DNA of 64,000 nucleotides from contig JAFLTA010000004.1 in the NCBI GenBank assembly GCA_022510685.1, positions 41,105 through 105,104 on the forward strand, written 5' to 3'. The notes below the pieces were generated by a model. It worked only from the letters and a program-made list of their open reading frames with translations. It was not told where the DNA came from and searched no databases. A program made the position numbers and the translations under genes. Below are positions 49,571 through 58,336 of this stretch, one piece after another (position 1 is the first letter of the stretch; the number at the start of each line of letters is the position of its first letter). The stretch comes from Lachnospiraceae bacterium. GTDB taxonomy: Bacteria; Bacillota; Clostridia; Lachnospirales; Lachnospiraceae.

Positions 49571-50296
49571 CTAAATATCTCCCTGATAATATGTAAATTC
49601 ATCCCTAACATCGTTATATCTAGACTGAGATATGCTGATGATGTCTCCATTCGATAATCTGGCACAGTAACGTTTTATATTTTCAATATAATTCATATTA
49701 ACCAAATAGCTCTTATGCACTCTGCAGAAAGGATATTCCTGCAATTCTTCGGCAATACGGTCTAAACTTTCATACATAGTATATGTTTTTTTGTCCTGTC
49801 CAAGCAAATGAAATTCCAGCCTATGCAGATTACTTTCTATATAGATAACTGCGTCCAAGCGTATTGTTTTTCGTCCTTCTTGAAATTCAAAAGTATGCTT
49901 ATTTTCCACATAATTCATTTTATCGACAATCGTATCAATGCATTCCGCCATCTCCTTTTCCAACATCTTATCATCCTTAAGGAGATAACGAATTGCGTCC
50001 ACTTTATACCCTTCTAATGCATAACTTACAAAAGCTGTCAAAAATACAATATACGGTTTTGCAGTATATGTTCTAATCTGTTTTGCCGTTTCAATACCAT
50101 CCATAGCTTCCATATTGACATCTAAAAAAATAATGTCATATCTGGCAACCTCGGAACCCTTTTCCATAAGTTGGACTCCGGATGTAAAAGTATCAATCTC
50201 ACACTGGTATCCTGATGTCTTCATATAATTGGATATCAACTCTTTTTCTGTTAACAGATATTCTTTTTCGTCATCGCAAATTGCTACCCTAAACAT
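49571..50296 (-). CDS. LytTR-family response regulator (AgrA-like)
   Basis: FRVAICDDEKEYLLTEKELI, DIIFLDVNMEAMDGIETAKQIR, FCRVHKSYLVNMNYIENIKR. Confidence 0.9.
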   Translation of the reverse strand: MFRVAICDDEKEYLLTEKELISNYMKTSGYQCEIDTFTSGVQLMEKGSEVARYDIIFLDVNMEAMDGIETAKQIRTYTAKPYIVFLTAFVSYALEGYKVDAIRYLLKDDKMLEKEMAECIDTIVDKMNYVENKHTFEFQEGRKTIRLDAVIYIESNLHRLEFHLLGQDKKTYTMYESLDRIAEELQEYPFCRVHKSYLVNMNYIENIKRYCARLSNGDIISISQSRYNDVRDEFTYYQGDI

Positions 50297-50411
50297 TTAC
50301 CTCTCCTCCCTCTTTTCGTATTTTATATCGACATAATAAAATAATAAATTATCTTTGCCGAAAGAATTATACGAATTCCATATTTTCACTTCTTCTTTTC
50401 CGCGAACAAGC

Positions 50412-50500
50412 GTTTTTCTTTATAGGAAACGAGAAGCTTCCTATAAAGAAAAAAAGTGAGTCCAAAGTCCTTTCAGACTTTGAACTCACTCTTATACCTG
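50412..50500. terminator. Two consecutive terminator hairpins
   Basis: CTTTATAGGAA-acgagaagc-TTCCTATAAAG then AGTGAGTcCAAAGTC-ctttca-GACTTTGaACTCACT. Confidence 0.7.
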
Positions 50501-50513
50501 TATTTACCGTTTT

Positions 50514-51716
50514 CTATTCTTCCCACAATCTTTTCACAAACACGGTATCCTCTTTCTGATCAGATTCTTCTTCCCCTTCATCCGCATTATGTTCATTTTT
50601 ACGAACCTGCAAGAGACCATCAAACACCGTTACTCCGATGGCATCCGCATAATCCAAAACTTTGTCTTCCTGTCCCGTCGTCTGGTCAATGTAATACACG
50701 CCGTCCACCTTATGAGTAATCACATGCTTTCCATCCGAATAAATTAATTCTACACCTTCGTATTCCTCTATCTTTTCCAAAGAATCAGTGTCTTCATTAT
50801 AAAAAAAAGAAAAACTGTAGTCCACATCGCCGGTATCCATAGTCGAAACCAAAAAGAGCGACTGGCTCTTATAAACATTACAAACCCCATACATAATACC
50901 ATCTACTTCACTGGCATACGTCTTGAAATTTTTCTCTTTCTTCTTCATCATACCTTGCAATTGTTCCAGATTATTTCTGGTCATTGCCCGATCCGGAGGA
51001 GTCGCCAATTCACCGTCTATGTACTGCGTAAAGTAAAACTGCTGTATTCGGGTCAGCTGTTTATCATCACAGTAAAATGGTATCTTATGGCTGAAACCAT
51101 CTGCCGGATATGGATAAAATATTTTCGTGCCAATCTGTAACGATTCCTCTCCTGACATTTCATTCCAATCAGAAACTGCCTCATTCCAATCGGAAATATC
51201 AGCCGCAATGTCAGCCAAAAATTCTTCCTCACTTAAATAGTGCGTCGCCTCTATATTTCCAATCCTACAGTCAAACGCTGAAAATTCGTAATCACTGTCC
51301 TGATATACGTACACTGTACCATCAGACACCAGTATTCTTTGAAAGGGAACCGACATCTCCTGAAACAGAGAACCATCTTGATTATATAATCTCAAATAAT
51401 GCTCCTCTATATTTTCAAGAAATACATAAAAATATTGTTCTCCGGCAGATACTTCCAATACATTGTAGCCGGTATTCAAATTATCTGTAACAACATTTCC
51501 CGTCTCAATGTCATAGAAACAAACATCCTTATTTGTAAAAAATACGATGGTATTGTCAAGACATGCCAAATCATGGTTATCTGATACCTCATCTATCCGG
51601 CTGTCTGATTTTTCCGCTTTTTTTTCACTTTTTTTAGTTGTTGTCTGTTTCGTACAACCACAAAATATCAGCGAAATTGCAAACATACAAACACATACCC
51701 ACTTTATTTTTTTCAT
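50514..51716 (-). CDS. Uncharacterised lipoprotein (possible beta-propeller)
   Basis: MKKIKWVCVCMFAISLIFCGCTKQTT leader; repeated strand-like segments (NTIVFFTNKDVCFYDIETGNVV); start chosen within ORF open to 51791. Confidence 0.65.
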   Translation of the reverse strand: MKKIKWVCVCMFAISLIFCGCTKQTTTKKSEKKAEKSDSRIDEVSDNHDLACLDNTIVFFTNKDVCFYDIETGNVVTDNLNTGYNVLEVSAGEQYFYVFLENIEEHYLRLYNQDGSLFQEMSVPFQRILVSDGTVYVYQDSDYEFSAFDCRIGNIEATHYLSEEEFLADIAADISDWNEAVSDWNEMSGEESLQIGTKIFYPYPADGFSHKIPFYCDDKQLTRIQQFYFTQYIDGELATPPDRAMTRNNLEQLQGMMKKKEKNFKTYASEVDGIMYGVCNVYKSQSLFLVSTMDTGDVDYSFSFFYNEDTDSLEKIEEYEGVELIYSDGKHVITHKVDGVYYIDQTTGQEDKVLDYADAIGVTVFDGLLQVRKNEHNADEGEEESDQKEDTVFVKRLWEE

Positions 51717-51904
51717 CTCTCCCCATATGATGCTTTTATCACCATATTTCCTTTCCTGTAAATAGTCAAATTCATTAGTTGCTACTCTCAACCATTTGTT
51801 CCAAAATTATATCACATCTTATTCCCTATAACAATTACAAAAAAAGAACAAAGTGTGTTTCGCTTGCGACTCAGAAAAACTCGAACAATTATCTCTTAAA
51901 AAAG

Positions 51905-52034
51905 TTGACAATCAACAGGGCAAGGCATATAATATAAACATTAAGAAAGCACTGCGACAAGCGGTTAGCTTTCGTTAGATTGTTATGGTTATATTAACAA
52001 CCGTCACTTGGCAGAGTGGCGGTTGTTGCTTTTT
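51905..52034 (+). ncRNA. Predicted promoter plus ~95-nt sRNA with intrinsic terminator, resembling antitoxin RNAs of holin-like type I TA loci
   Basis: TTGACA (51905-51910) -17 bp- TATAAT (51928-51933); terminator AACAACCGTCAC-ttggcaga-GTGGCGGTTGTT-GCTTTTT. Confidence 0.6.
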
Positions 52035-52057
52035 ACAGTTTTCTATAAAACAAAAGA

Positions 52058-52103
52058 CTGCTTTTCCTGATAACTCACATATCAAGAGAAAAGCAGTCAT
52101 TTA
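52058..52103 (-). terminator. Terminator of the 52108-53013 gene
   Basis: Minus strand GACTGCTTTTC-tcttgatatgtgagttatcag-GAAAAGCAGTC-TTTTGTTTT. Confidence 0.75.
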
Positions 52104-52107
52104 CCTC

Positions 52108-53013
52108 TTACTTACTGCTACTTGCAGATTTTTTAGTAAACAGGTTGATATTGCTTTCATAGGCTTCAGCCGCTAAAGTTGCCATATCAGATGCTTGAAA
52201 ATTGATTAACCTTTTCACTTCCTGCTCCCCTAACACATCCTGCAACAGAAAGCCCCGCAGTCTCTGCTGGCTGGCATACACGCTGTTATGATATTGTTCC
52301 TGAGCCAATTTTCTCTGAGCCTGCTCCTTCCTGCGCTGTTTCTCTACATATTCCTCCAACAGCTCTTTCATTCTCTCCTGCCGTTTTTCCCACCAGCTCT
52401 TTTCCTTCTTTTTATTAGGCGAGGTACTTGGACGAAGCTCTATACTCCCCAGGCTCTTTCCAATATGCTCATCAATCGTTGCACCAAAATACTCCATGTA
52501 ATAACTTCCGGAGGCACCTGCCAAACCGAAAAAAGGATTGGGCACAGAGCGGTTTTGAACTGTATAACCTAAAACCCATGCCTCATAGTCCGGATCTTTT
52601 TTCATCTGCTCCCATCCCGCTTCTGAGATGGAAATGAGTTCTTTATCATACCTTCTGGATGGATGAAATGGTATACTGTCTAACAATGCAAAAATAAAGC
52701 TTTTATATGCCCCCATACTCATCTTTTCGGTATCAACATCAGAAACCCCCTTTTTTTTCTTTAAGGCCTTTCCTGCCAGAACCTGCGAATCCACTACAGA
52801 AGCTTGGTCAGGATGCATTTTTTTATACTGCTCCACAACACTTTCAATAGTTTTACGGCTATTCTCATTCGTTTCTAAAACAGTATTTATAAATGCCGAT
52901 TCCTCCATTTGGTTATCCTTTTTTAAATAATCCGTCTTAGAGATACCATATACTTTTAACAAATAGTCTTTATCAATTCCACTGTCCATATATGTCCCCT
53001 CCCATCTAAACAA
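52108..53013 (-). CDS. Uncharacterised protein with charged coiled-coil region
   Basis: ISISEAGWEQMKKDPDYEAWVLGYTVQNRSVPNPFFGLAGASGSYYMEYFG; true start may be MDSGIDKDYLLKVYG. Confidence 0.65.
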   Translation of the reverse strand: MFRWEGTYMDSGIDKDYLLKVYGISKTDYLKKDNQMEESAFINTVLETNENSRKTIESVVEQYKKMHPDQASVVDSQVLAGKALKKKKGVSDVDTEKMSMGAYKSFIFALLDSIPFHPSRRYDKELISISEAGWEQMKKDPDYEAWVLGYTVQNRSVPNPFFGLAGASGSYYMEYFGATIDEHIGKSLGSIELRPSTSPNKKKEKSWWEKRQERMKELLEEYVEKQRRKEQAQRKLAQEQYHNSVYASQQRLRGFLLQDVLGEQEVKRLINFQASDMATLAAEAYESNINLFTKKSASSSK

Positions 53014-53230
53014 TATTTATGCCATGATGCATACTCTGCCCTACACTGATTCATTTTGTCTTATAGCACATTCAACCACTGTAGTAATTCAAACATTTTT
53101 ATTTATATCGGCATATTTTGTTTATTTATGAGATTTAGACGTAAAAAGGTTTTTCCACCACGGAACTTTCGCCTAATAGAAAAGAATATTGGAGACCCAA
53201 CCCCATGTCTCAAAAACTTTTTATAGAGTA

Positions 53231-53539
53231 TTATAAAAAGACACGATAACAGATACCCATGCCACCCATCACCATGGACAAAAGAAAAATAAATAGAGTT
53301 TTTTTCTTATCTTTAATTCGCGAAATGATAAACCCGAACAACACTATATATATTACCAATCCTATCACACCGAAAAAGCGAAAAGACTCCGCCTCTTCAT
53401 AATGATAAGAGCCCGGTTCTTCCATTAGATTACCGGCAAACATAATACTAAAACCTACCCAATAAACACTGATGATCCCCCAAATAATTCCCGAACACAG
53501 CATTGTAATATTCTTAAATATTTTTATTTTCTCTTTCAT
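53231..53539 (-). CDS. Small membrane protein of unknown function
   Basis: Three hydrophobic segments; start chosen at MKEKIKIFKNITML, overlapping kptA stop. Confidence 0.5.
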   Translation of the reverse strand: MKEKIKIFKNITMLCSGIIWGIISVYWVGFSIMFAGNLMEEPGSYHYEEAESFRFFGVIGLVIYIVLFGFIISRIKDKKKTLFIFLLSMVMGGMGICYRVFL

Positions 53540-54078
53540 TCGTCTCCCTCCATTTCCAGATATTCCACCGGAACATTTTTTGTCAACCATACTCCGTTTT
53601 TAGAACGATAAAAGATATAACCATCCTTCTGCATTTTCCCAGACAACACCTTATATATTACAGCTTTTCCATGTCTTCGTCCTACATCATATGCGGTTTC
53701 CCTATCCCCGGAAATATGTACATACAGTCTGCTCTTTGGCAGCAGTCCTTGTTCGTTGATGGAAGATACATATTTCTCCCCTGTCCCATGCCATAAATAC
53801 TCCGGGGGCTCCACAACATCTAATTCAACATCAACAGGTATGGAATGTCCCTGATTGGCACGAATCAATGTCTTATCCTCATTAAAGGAATATCGCTGCT
53901 TATTGTCTGTACGGACAATCTCCTCCAGAATGTCCATATTAAATTCTTTGGTCTTATTAATGCCTTTGATCACCTCATCCACATTAGCCCACCCATGCTC
54001 ATCCAGAGAAATACCAATCACCTCCGGCTTGTGGCGAAGTATTAAACTCAAAAACTTACTTGTCTCTTTTAAACCCAT
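53536..54078 (-). CDS. kptA: RNA 2'-phosphotransferase KptA/Tpt1 family
   Basis: SKFLSLILRHKPEVIGISLDEHGWANVDEVI, YLWHGTGEKYVSSINEQGL, RLYVHISGDRETAYDVGRRHGKAVIYKV. Confidence 0.92.
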   Translation of the reverse strand: MGLKETSKFLSLILRHKPEVIGISLDEHGWANVDEVIKGINKTKEFNMDILEEIVRTDNKQRYSFNEDKTLIRANQGHSIPVDVELDVVEPPEYLWHGTGEKYVSSINEQGLLPKSRLYVHISGDRETAYDVGRRHGKAVIYKVLSGKMQKDGYIFYRSKNGVWLTKNVPVEYLEMEGDE

Positions 54079-54106
54079 TCTTATCTCCAGCCTTCATTGA
54101 ATTCTA

Positions 54107-54526
54107 TCATTTAAGCAGAGCATACTGGTCATCATCCACCGGCTCAAGCCACTCATTGGAAGCACCCTCTGCAGGAACTTCGATTGCAATATGCTGAAAC
54201 CAACTATCCTTTGCTGCGCCATGCCAGTGTTTCACCTCCGGAGGGATATTGACCACATCGCCCGGATGCAGTTCCTGTGCATCTTTTCCCCACTCTTGGT
54301 ACCAGCCTCTGCCACCTGTCACGAGCAAAATCTGACCGCCTTTGTGATGCACATGCCAATGGTTAATCGTTTGTCTTGCAAACGTAACATTTGCCGTTGT
54401 CACTCCTTCTGTCGTAAGCATTTTCAAGTAACATTCTCCTGTAAAATATTGTGAAAATGGATTTTCCTCCCCGATATCAAATACAGCACCTGGTCCTAAA
54501 TCAGCTTTCATCTGTTCTATATCCAT
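54107..54526 (-). CDS. Cupin domain protein
   Basis: NHWHVHHKGGQILLVTGGRGWYQEWGKDAQELHPGDVVNIPPEVKHWHGA. Confidence 0.85.
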   Translation of the reverse strand: MDIEQMKADLGPGAVFDIGEENPFSQYFTGECYLKMLTTEGVTTANVTFARQTINHWHVHHKGGQILLVTGGRGWYQEWGKDAQELHPGDVVNIPPEVKHWHGAAKDSWFQHIAIEVPAEGASNEWLEPVDDDQYALLK

Positions 54527-54611
54527 AATTTCGTCCTCCTTAATATGGTATTTTACTATCTCTTATTTTATTGCTATCACTTATCTATGTCAAATACCTC
54601 TTATTTATAAT

Positions 54612-54920
54612 TTACAGTGCTTTTTTCAATTTCTGATTTTCCTTTTTTAATAAACCATTTTCTATTTTAAGGCTCGCCACCTGCTGTTCAAGCAGGCTGA
54701 TCTGGTTCTCCATCGCATGATCTATTATCTTTTTTCTTGGATCGATAATCCCAGCCTGCTGCTCAATGGCTTTGTCCATCTCGTTCCTCACTGACGGATT
54801 TTTATAAAAATTTGAAATTTTTTTAGAAATCAAACCGAAGCGTGGCAGTGGTCTTGCCAAAGGTAACAAAATAAAAACAACAGATATTCCAGTCATTTTT
54901 ACTGACTTGATATCTGCCAT
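54612..54920 (-). CDS. Small coiled-coil protein or remnant
   Basis: MENQISLLEQQVASLKIENGLLKKENQKLKKAL heptads; N-terminal start uncertain. Confidence 0.35.
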   Translation of the reverse strand: MADIKSVKMTGISVVFILLPLARPLPRFGLISKKISNFYKNPSVRNEMDKAIEQQAGIIDPRKKIIDHAMENQISLLEQQVASLKIENGLLKKENQKLKKAL

Positions 54921-55139
54921 GGTTCGTCGAATTTCAGGAAAGAATACAGAAGTAAAAGTAACAGGGCAAAAGCGTGTCGAAACGAAAAATACCACAATCC
55001 CCTTGAGGATCATGGTATTTATAGTGATGTTATTCGTTTGTCTGTATCGTTTCCGTTTCGATCTTCAACCGCTCAAAAGATGTGTGCTTGTTTAGAAGTT
55101 CTATCACTTCATCAAAAATCACAGAATCCCTAATCTCAC

Positions 55140-55481
55140 TCAACCCTCTTTACAACACAAAACATCGGTTATCTCCAATACTTCCGGCTGCTCTTCAGCC
55201 TTTAACTTAATCCAAATTTCTGTCATTCCAGTATCATTTAACTGGTTATCCCTCTGTATTGTTAGACGATTTTCAGATACCTCAGCTTTGACATCTCCTG
55301 GTACTTCTACAACAGAAAAGCTGTTATCAAATATTGCTGTAAATTTCTGCCCATAAGATTGATGCCCTTTATGTTCTAACTTAAAAACCATCTTAAAATT
55401 TCCATCTCCGTCTTTTCCATCTGCGTATACAAAGACTGTTACACATGTAGATCCTTGATAAATTGCCTGTAAGTTTTCCAT
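55140..55481 (-). CDS. Uncharacterised beta-rich protein
   Basis: MENLQAIYQGSTCVTVFVYADGKDGDGNFKMVFKLEHKGHQSYGQKF; directly downstream of scrK-like gene. Confidence 0.55.
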   Translation of the reverse strand: MENLQAIYQGSTCVTVFVYADGKDGDGNFKMVFKLEHKGHQSYGQKFTAIFDNSFSVVEVPGDVKAEVSENRLTIQRDNQLNDTGMTEIWIKLKAEEQPEVLEITDVLCCKEG

Positions 55482-55495
55482 ATCATATATCCTCC

Positions 55496-56473
55496 TTATT
55501 GCATTTCTTCTTTGTTCGTTTCTAAAAACTTCCACACTTCCTCTTCCTCCGGCATGACCTTTAACGCCCCTTTTCTGGTCGTGATAATGGAAGATGCCGC
55601 ATTAGCAAATTCTAGCATTTCATGCAGTTGCTCCATACTCAGATTTTCCAATCCATTCTCTAAAATAAAATTTAACACACAGGCCATAAAAGTATCTCCC
55701 GCCCCGGTCGTCTCAATCGTATTCTTATTTAAGAATGGGGGACATTCCACTTTATTTCCTTTGTAATAAGCCCGACTCCCCTTCTTTCCCATCGTGGCAC
55801 AAATCAGAGGGATGTCATATTCTTTCTGAATGATGGCAATTCCTTCATCAATATCTGATGAACCGGTAAAAAAGGCAATCTCGTCATCGGATATTTTCAG
55901 GATATCACACTGACCAAGTCCATAAGCAATTTTTTCTTTTGCATCTTCCAAACTTTTCCACAATGGCGGTCGTAAGTTGGGATCAAAAGAAATGATAACA
56001 CCGGCTTTTTTTGCAACATCGATTGCCGTTTTCGTAGCCTTTTCCACCTCTGTATCTGTCATCGACAAGCTTCCAAAGTGAAAAATCCGGGTATTTTCCA
56101 AAAGAAAAGTATTAACCTCGTTTTCCCGGAGCATCATATCTGCTCCCGGATTTCGATAAAAAGAAAAACTACGGTCTCCATCCGGAGCAGTATGTACAAA
56201 TGCCAGTGTCGTCGGAACATCTTCATCCATAATCAGATTTCTTATATCAATCTCCTGTTCGGTCACTGCGGTCTTAAGCATTTCGCCAAAAGAATCCCGC
56301 CCAACTTTTCCGATAAAAGCCGTTTTCTTTCCCAGCTTTTGCAGCATGGACAAAACATTGCATGGCGCTCCGCCTGGATTGGCTTCAAAAAGAGGATTCC
56401 CTTGTAGACTGATTCCATTTTCGGTAAAGTCAACCAACAATTCTCCCAGTGCTGTTACATCCATTTTTTTCAT
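55496..56473 (-). CDS. scrK: PfkB-family fructokinase
   Basis: VTALGELLVDFTENG, NPGGAPCNVLSMLQKLGKKTAFIGKVGRDSFG, TTGAGDTFMACVLNFIL. Confidence 0.9.
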   Translation of the reverse strand: MKKMDVTALGELLVDFTENGISLQGNPLFEANPGGAPCNVLSMLQKLGKKTAFIGKVGRDSFGEMLKTAVTEQEIDIRNLIMDEDVPTTLAFVHTAPDGDRSFSFYRNPGADMMLRENEVNTFLLENTRIFHFGSLSMTDTEVEKATKTAIDVAKKAGVIISFDPNLRPPLWKSLEDAKEKIAYGLGQCDILKISDDEIAFFTGSSDIDEGIAIIQKEYDIPLICATMGKKGSRAYYKGNKVECPPFLNKNTIETTGAGDTFMACVLNFILENGLENLSMEQLHEMLEFANAASSIITTRKGALKVMPEEEEVWKFLETNKEEMQ

Positions 56474-56492
56474 ACGCCATTTTCCTCCTGTC

Positions 56493-56729
56493 TTATCCTA
56501 CAATATATTCCTTTAATCCTTCCAAAATCTCTTCTGCCTCATCTTGCTCCGCATAAATCCTTAAACCTACCGGCTTTGATAAATTAATACTGAAAATTCC
56601 CAAAATTGATTTTGCATCAATGATATATCTTCCGCTAATCAAATCAAAATCTGCGTCATATTGGCTGGTGATAGCAACAAATTTTTTTACTCTTTCTATA
56701 CTTTCTAATAATATTTTTACTTCCAGCAT
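56493..56729 (-). CDS. HPr-like protein lacking the phosphorylatable His
   Basis: MLEVKILLESIERVKKFVAITSQYDADFDLISGRYIIDAKSILGIFSINLSKPVGLRIYAEQ; contains no His residue. Confidence 0.75.
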   Translation of the reverse strand: MLEVKILLESIERVKKFVAITSQYDADFDLISGRYIIDAKSILGIFSINLSKPVGLRIYAEQDEAEEILEGLKEYIVG

Positions 56730-56752
56730 GATTTCTCACCTTTTCCTTTCCT

Positions 56753-58252
56753 CTATAAATTTTCTTTTTCAACCAAATCATACTTTACTATATCCATTTT
56801 AACCTCGCCATCTGCACAGAAGGAAATCCCATCTGCCTCTTTTTCCGTATTGATCGTCATGGTCATAACCTGCTCTCCATCATTCACAAAGACCTCCACA
56901 CTGAACTGATCCAGTATCAATCGTAACTTGATATTCCCGTCCTTGTGATTTACCTTGCTTCTGCGCTGATGTATGATCGCTCTTCTGGAACCCGAAAATT
57001 TTCTGTCAATCTTTAAGATATCCTCATGAGGACGAAAACTGACTGAGGTATAATACTTATCATTTTGTGCAACCCTGATTGCAAACTTATGATAAATATT
57101 CTGGATATCGCCGGAATATATATTTAGCTCCAGATCAAGCTTACGTCCTTTGATCCCTTCGAGAGCCAAATTACTTGAAACCGAAACTGCCTTATACTCC
57201 ACTTTTCCGCTTCTCATATCTTCCAGTTCACGAATGGGATTTTGATAAAGTCTTCCATCCTTTACGGAAATTTCTCTTGGCAGGCTCATCTGTCCAAACC
57301 ATGGATCTTCGGTAGTACGGACATTACATGTATCCCAGTTCTGCATCCATCCGATCATTACCCTGCGCCCATCGGGAGTTAAAACCGTCTGAGGGGCATA
57401 AAAATCAACCCCATAGTCAATAGACTGATAACTCTCTTCCGTAAAGGAACAAGTATCCTCATCATACGCACCGATCAGGCATAGAGTCTCATTCCCATTG
57501 TGAAATTCAAATCCCTGCGGCAGCATATCCTGTGGACTGGTAAGCAATACCCACTTCCCATCCAGTTCAAAAAAGTCTGGGCATTCCCACATCTTCCCAA
57601 AGCGGTTATTGTTCGCAACCAACACCTTTTTATAGTTCCAATGAAATGCATCTTCGCTTTCATAGAGTAATATCTGTCCACTTCCATCTGCCGGACGGTT
57701 TCCGATCACACAGTAATAGATTCCATCTTTGCCCCTCCACATTTTAGGATCCCGAAAATCAATCCGGCTGCTGCCTTCCGGCATATCTTTTTCATCCAAT
57801 ACCGGATTGTTTTCGTATTTCTCATAATCTACGCCGTCTCCGACCGCCATGCACTGTCTCTGGATTTCAGAAAAGCCACCATTCTTATGCTTTTCCTTCA
57901 ATACACCTGTATACATCAACAAGTGCCTGCCGTCTGGCAGTTCCAACGCACTCCCTGAATAACAGCCATCCCAATCATATAATTCATCCGGGGCTAAGGC
58001 GGCAGGAAGATACCGCCAATGCAAAAGATCTTTGCTCACCGCATGTCCCCAATGCATAGGACCCCAGTGAGAATCATAGGGATGATACTGGTAAAACATA
58101 TGGTATTCCCCTTTATAATAGGAAAAGCCATTGGGATCATTCATCCAACCGGTACGTGCTGACAGATGAAATGCCGGTCTGTCTTCTTTCTGTATCAGTT
58201 TTTCAGAGACTTCCTCATATTTTCTTGCTTCATGCAATGTCTGACTTGTCAT
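56753..58252 (-). CDS. GH32 sucrose-6-phosphate hydrolase/beta-fructosidase
   Basis: FHLSARTGWMNDPNGFSYYKGEYHMFYQYHPY, FRDPKMW, WECPDFF; start chosen at MTSQTLHEARKYEEV. Confidence 0.93.
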   Translation of the reverse strand: MTSQTLHEARKYEEVSEKLIQKEDRPAFHLSARTGWMNDPNGFSYYKGEYHMFYQYHPYDSHWGPMHWGHAVSKDLLHWRYLPAALAPDELYDWDGCYSGSALELPDGRHLLMYTGVLKEKHKNGGFSEIQRQCMAVGDGVDYEKYENNPVLDEKDMPEGSSRIDFRDPKMWRGKDGIYYCVIGNRPADGSGQILLYESEDAFHWNYKKVLVANNNRFGKMWECPDFFELDGKWVLLTSPQDMLPQGFEFHNGNETLCLIGAYDEDTCSFTEESYQSIDYGVDFYAPQTVLTPDGRRVMIGWMQNWDTCNVRTTEDPWFGQMSLPREISVKDGRLYQNPIRELEDMRSGKVEYKAVSVSSNLALEGIKGRKLDLELNIYSGDIQNIYHKFAIRVAQNDKYYTSVSFRPHEDILKIDRKFSGSRRAIIHQRRSKVNHKDGNIKLRLILDQFSVEVFVNDGEQVMTMTINTEKEADGISFCADGEVKMDIVKYDLVEKENL

Positions 58253-58336
58253 ATCTTTTTCCTCCAACACAAGTATCTCTATGCCAGACACACCTCTGAT
58301 TTAAGAGATGCGCCTGACCAAGCTTCAAGCAATATT

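Noticed and set aside
51985-52176. 63-aa ORF MVILTTVTWQSGGCCF as a protein
   Set aside because: It runs through the sRNA terminator and the opposite gene's terminator; better explained as noncoding
48216-53230. AgrB/AgrD-type peptide signal genes next to the AgrC/AgrA-like pair
   Set aside because: No AgrB-like membrane protease or short precursor peptide ORF recognised in the flanks
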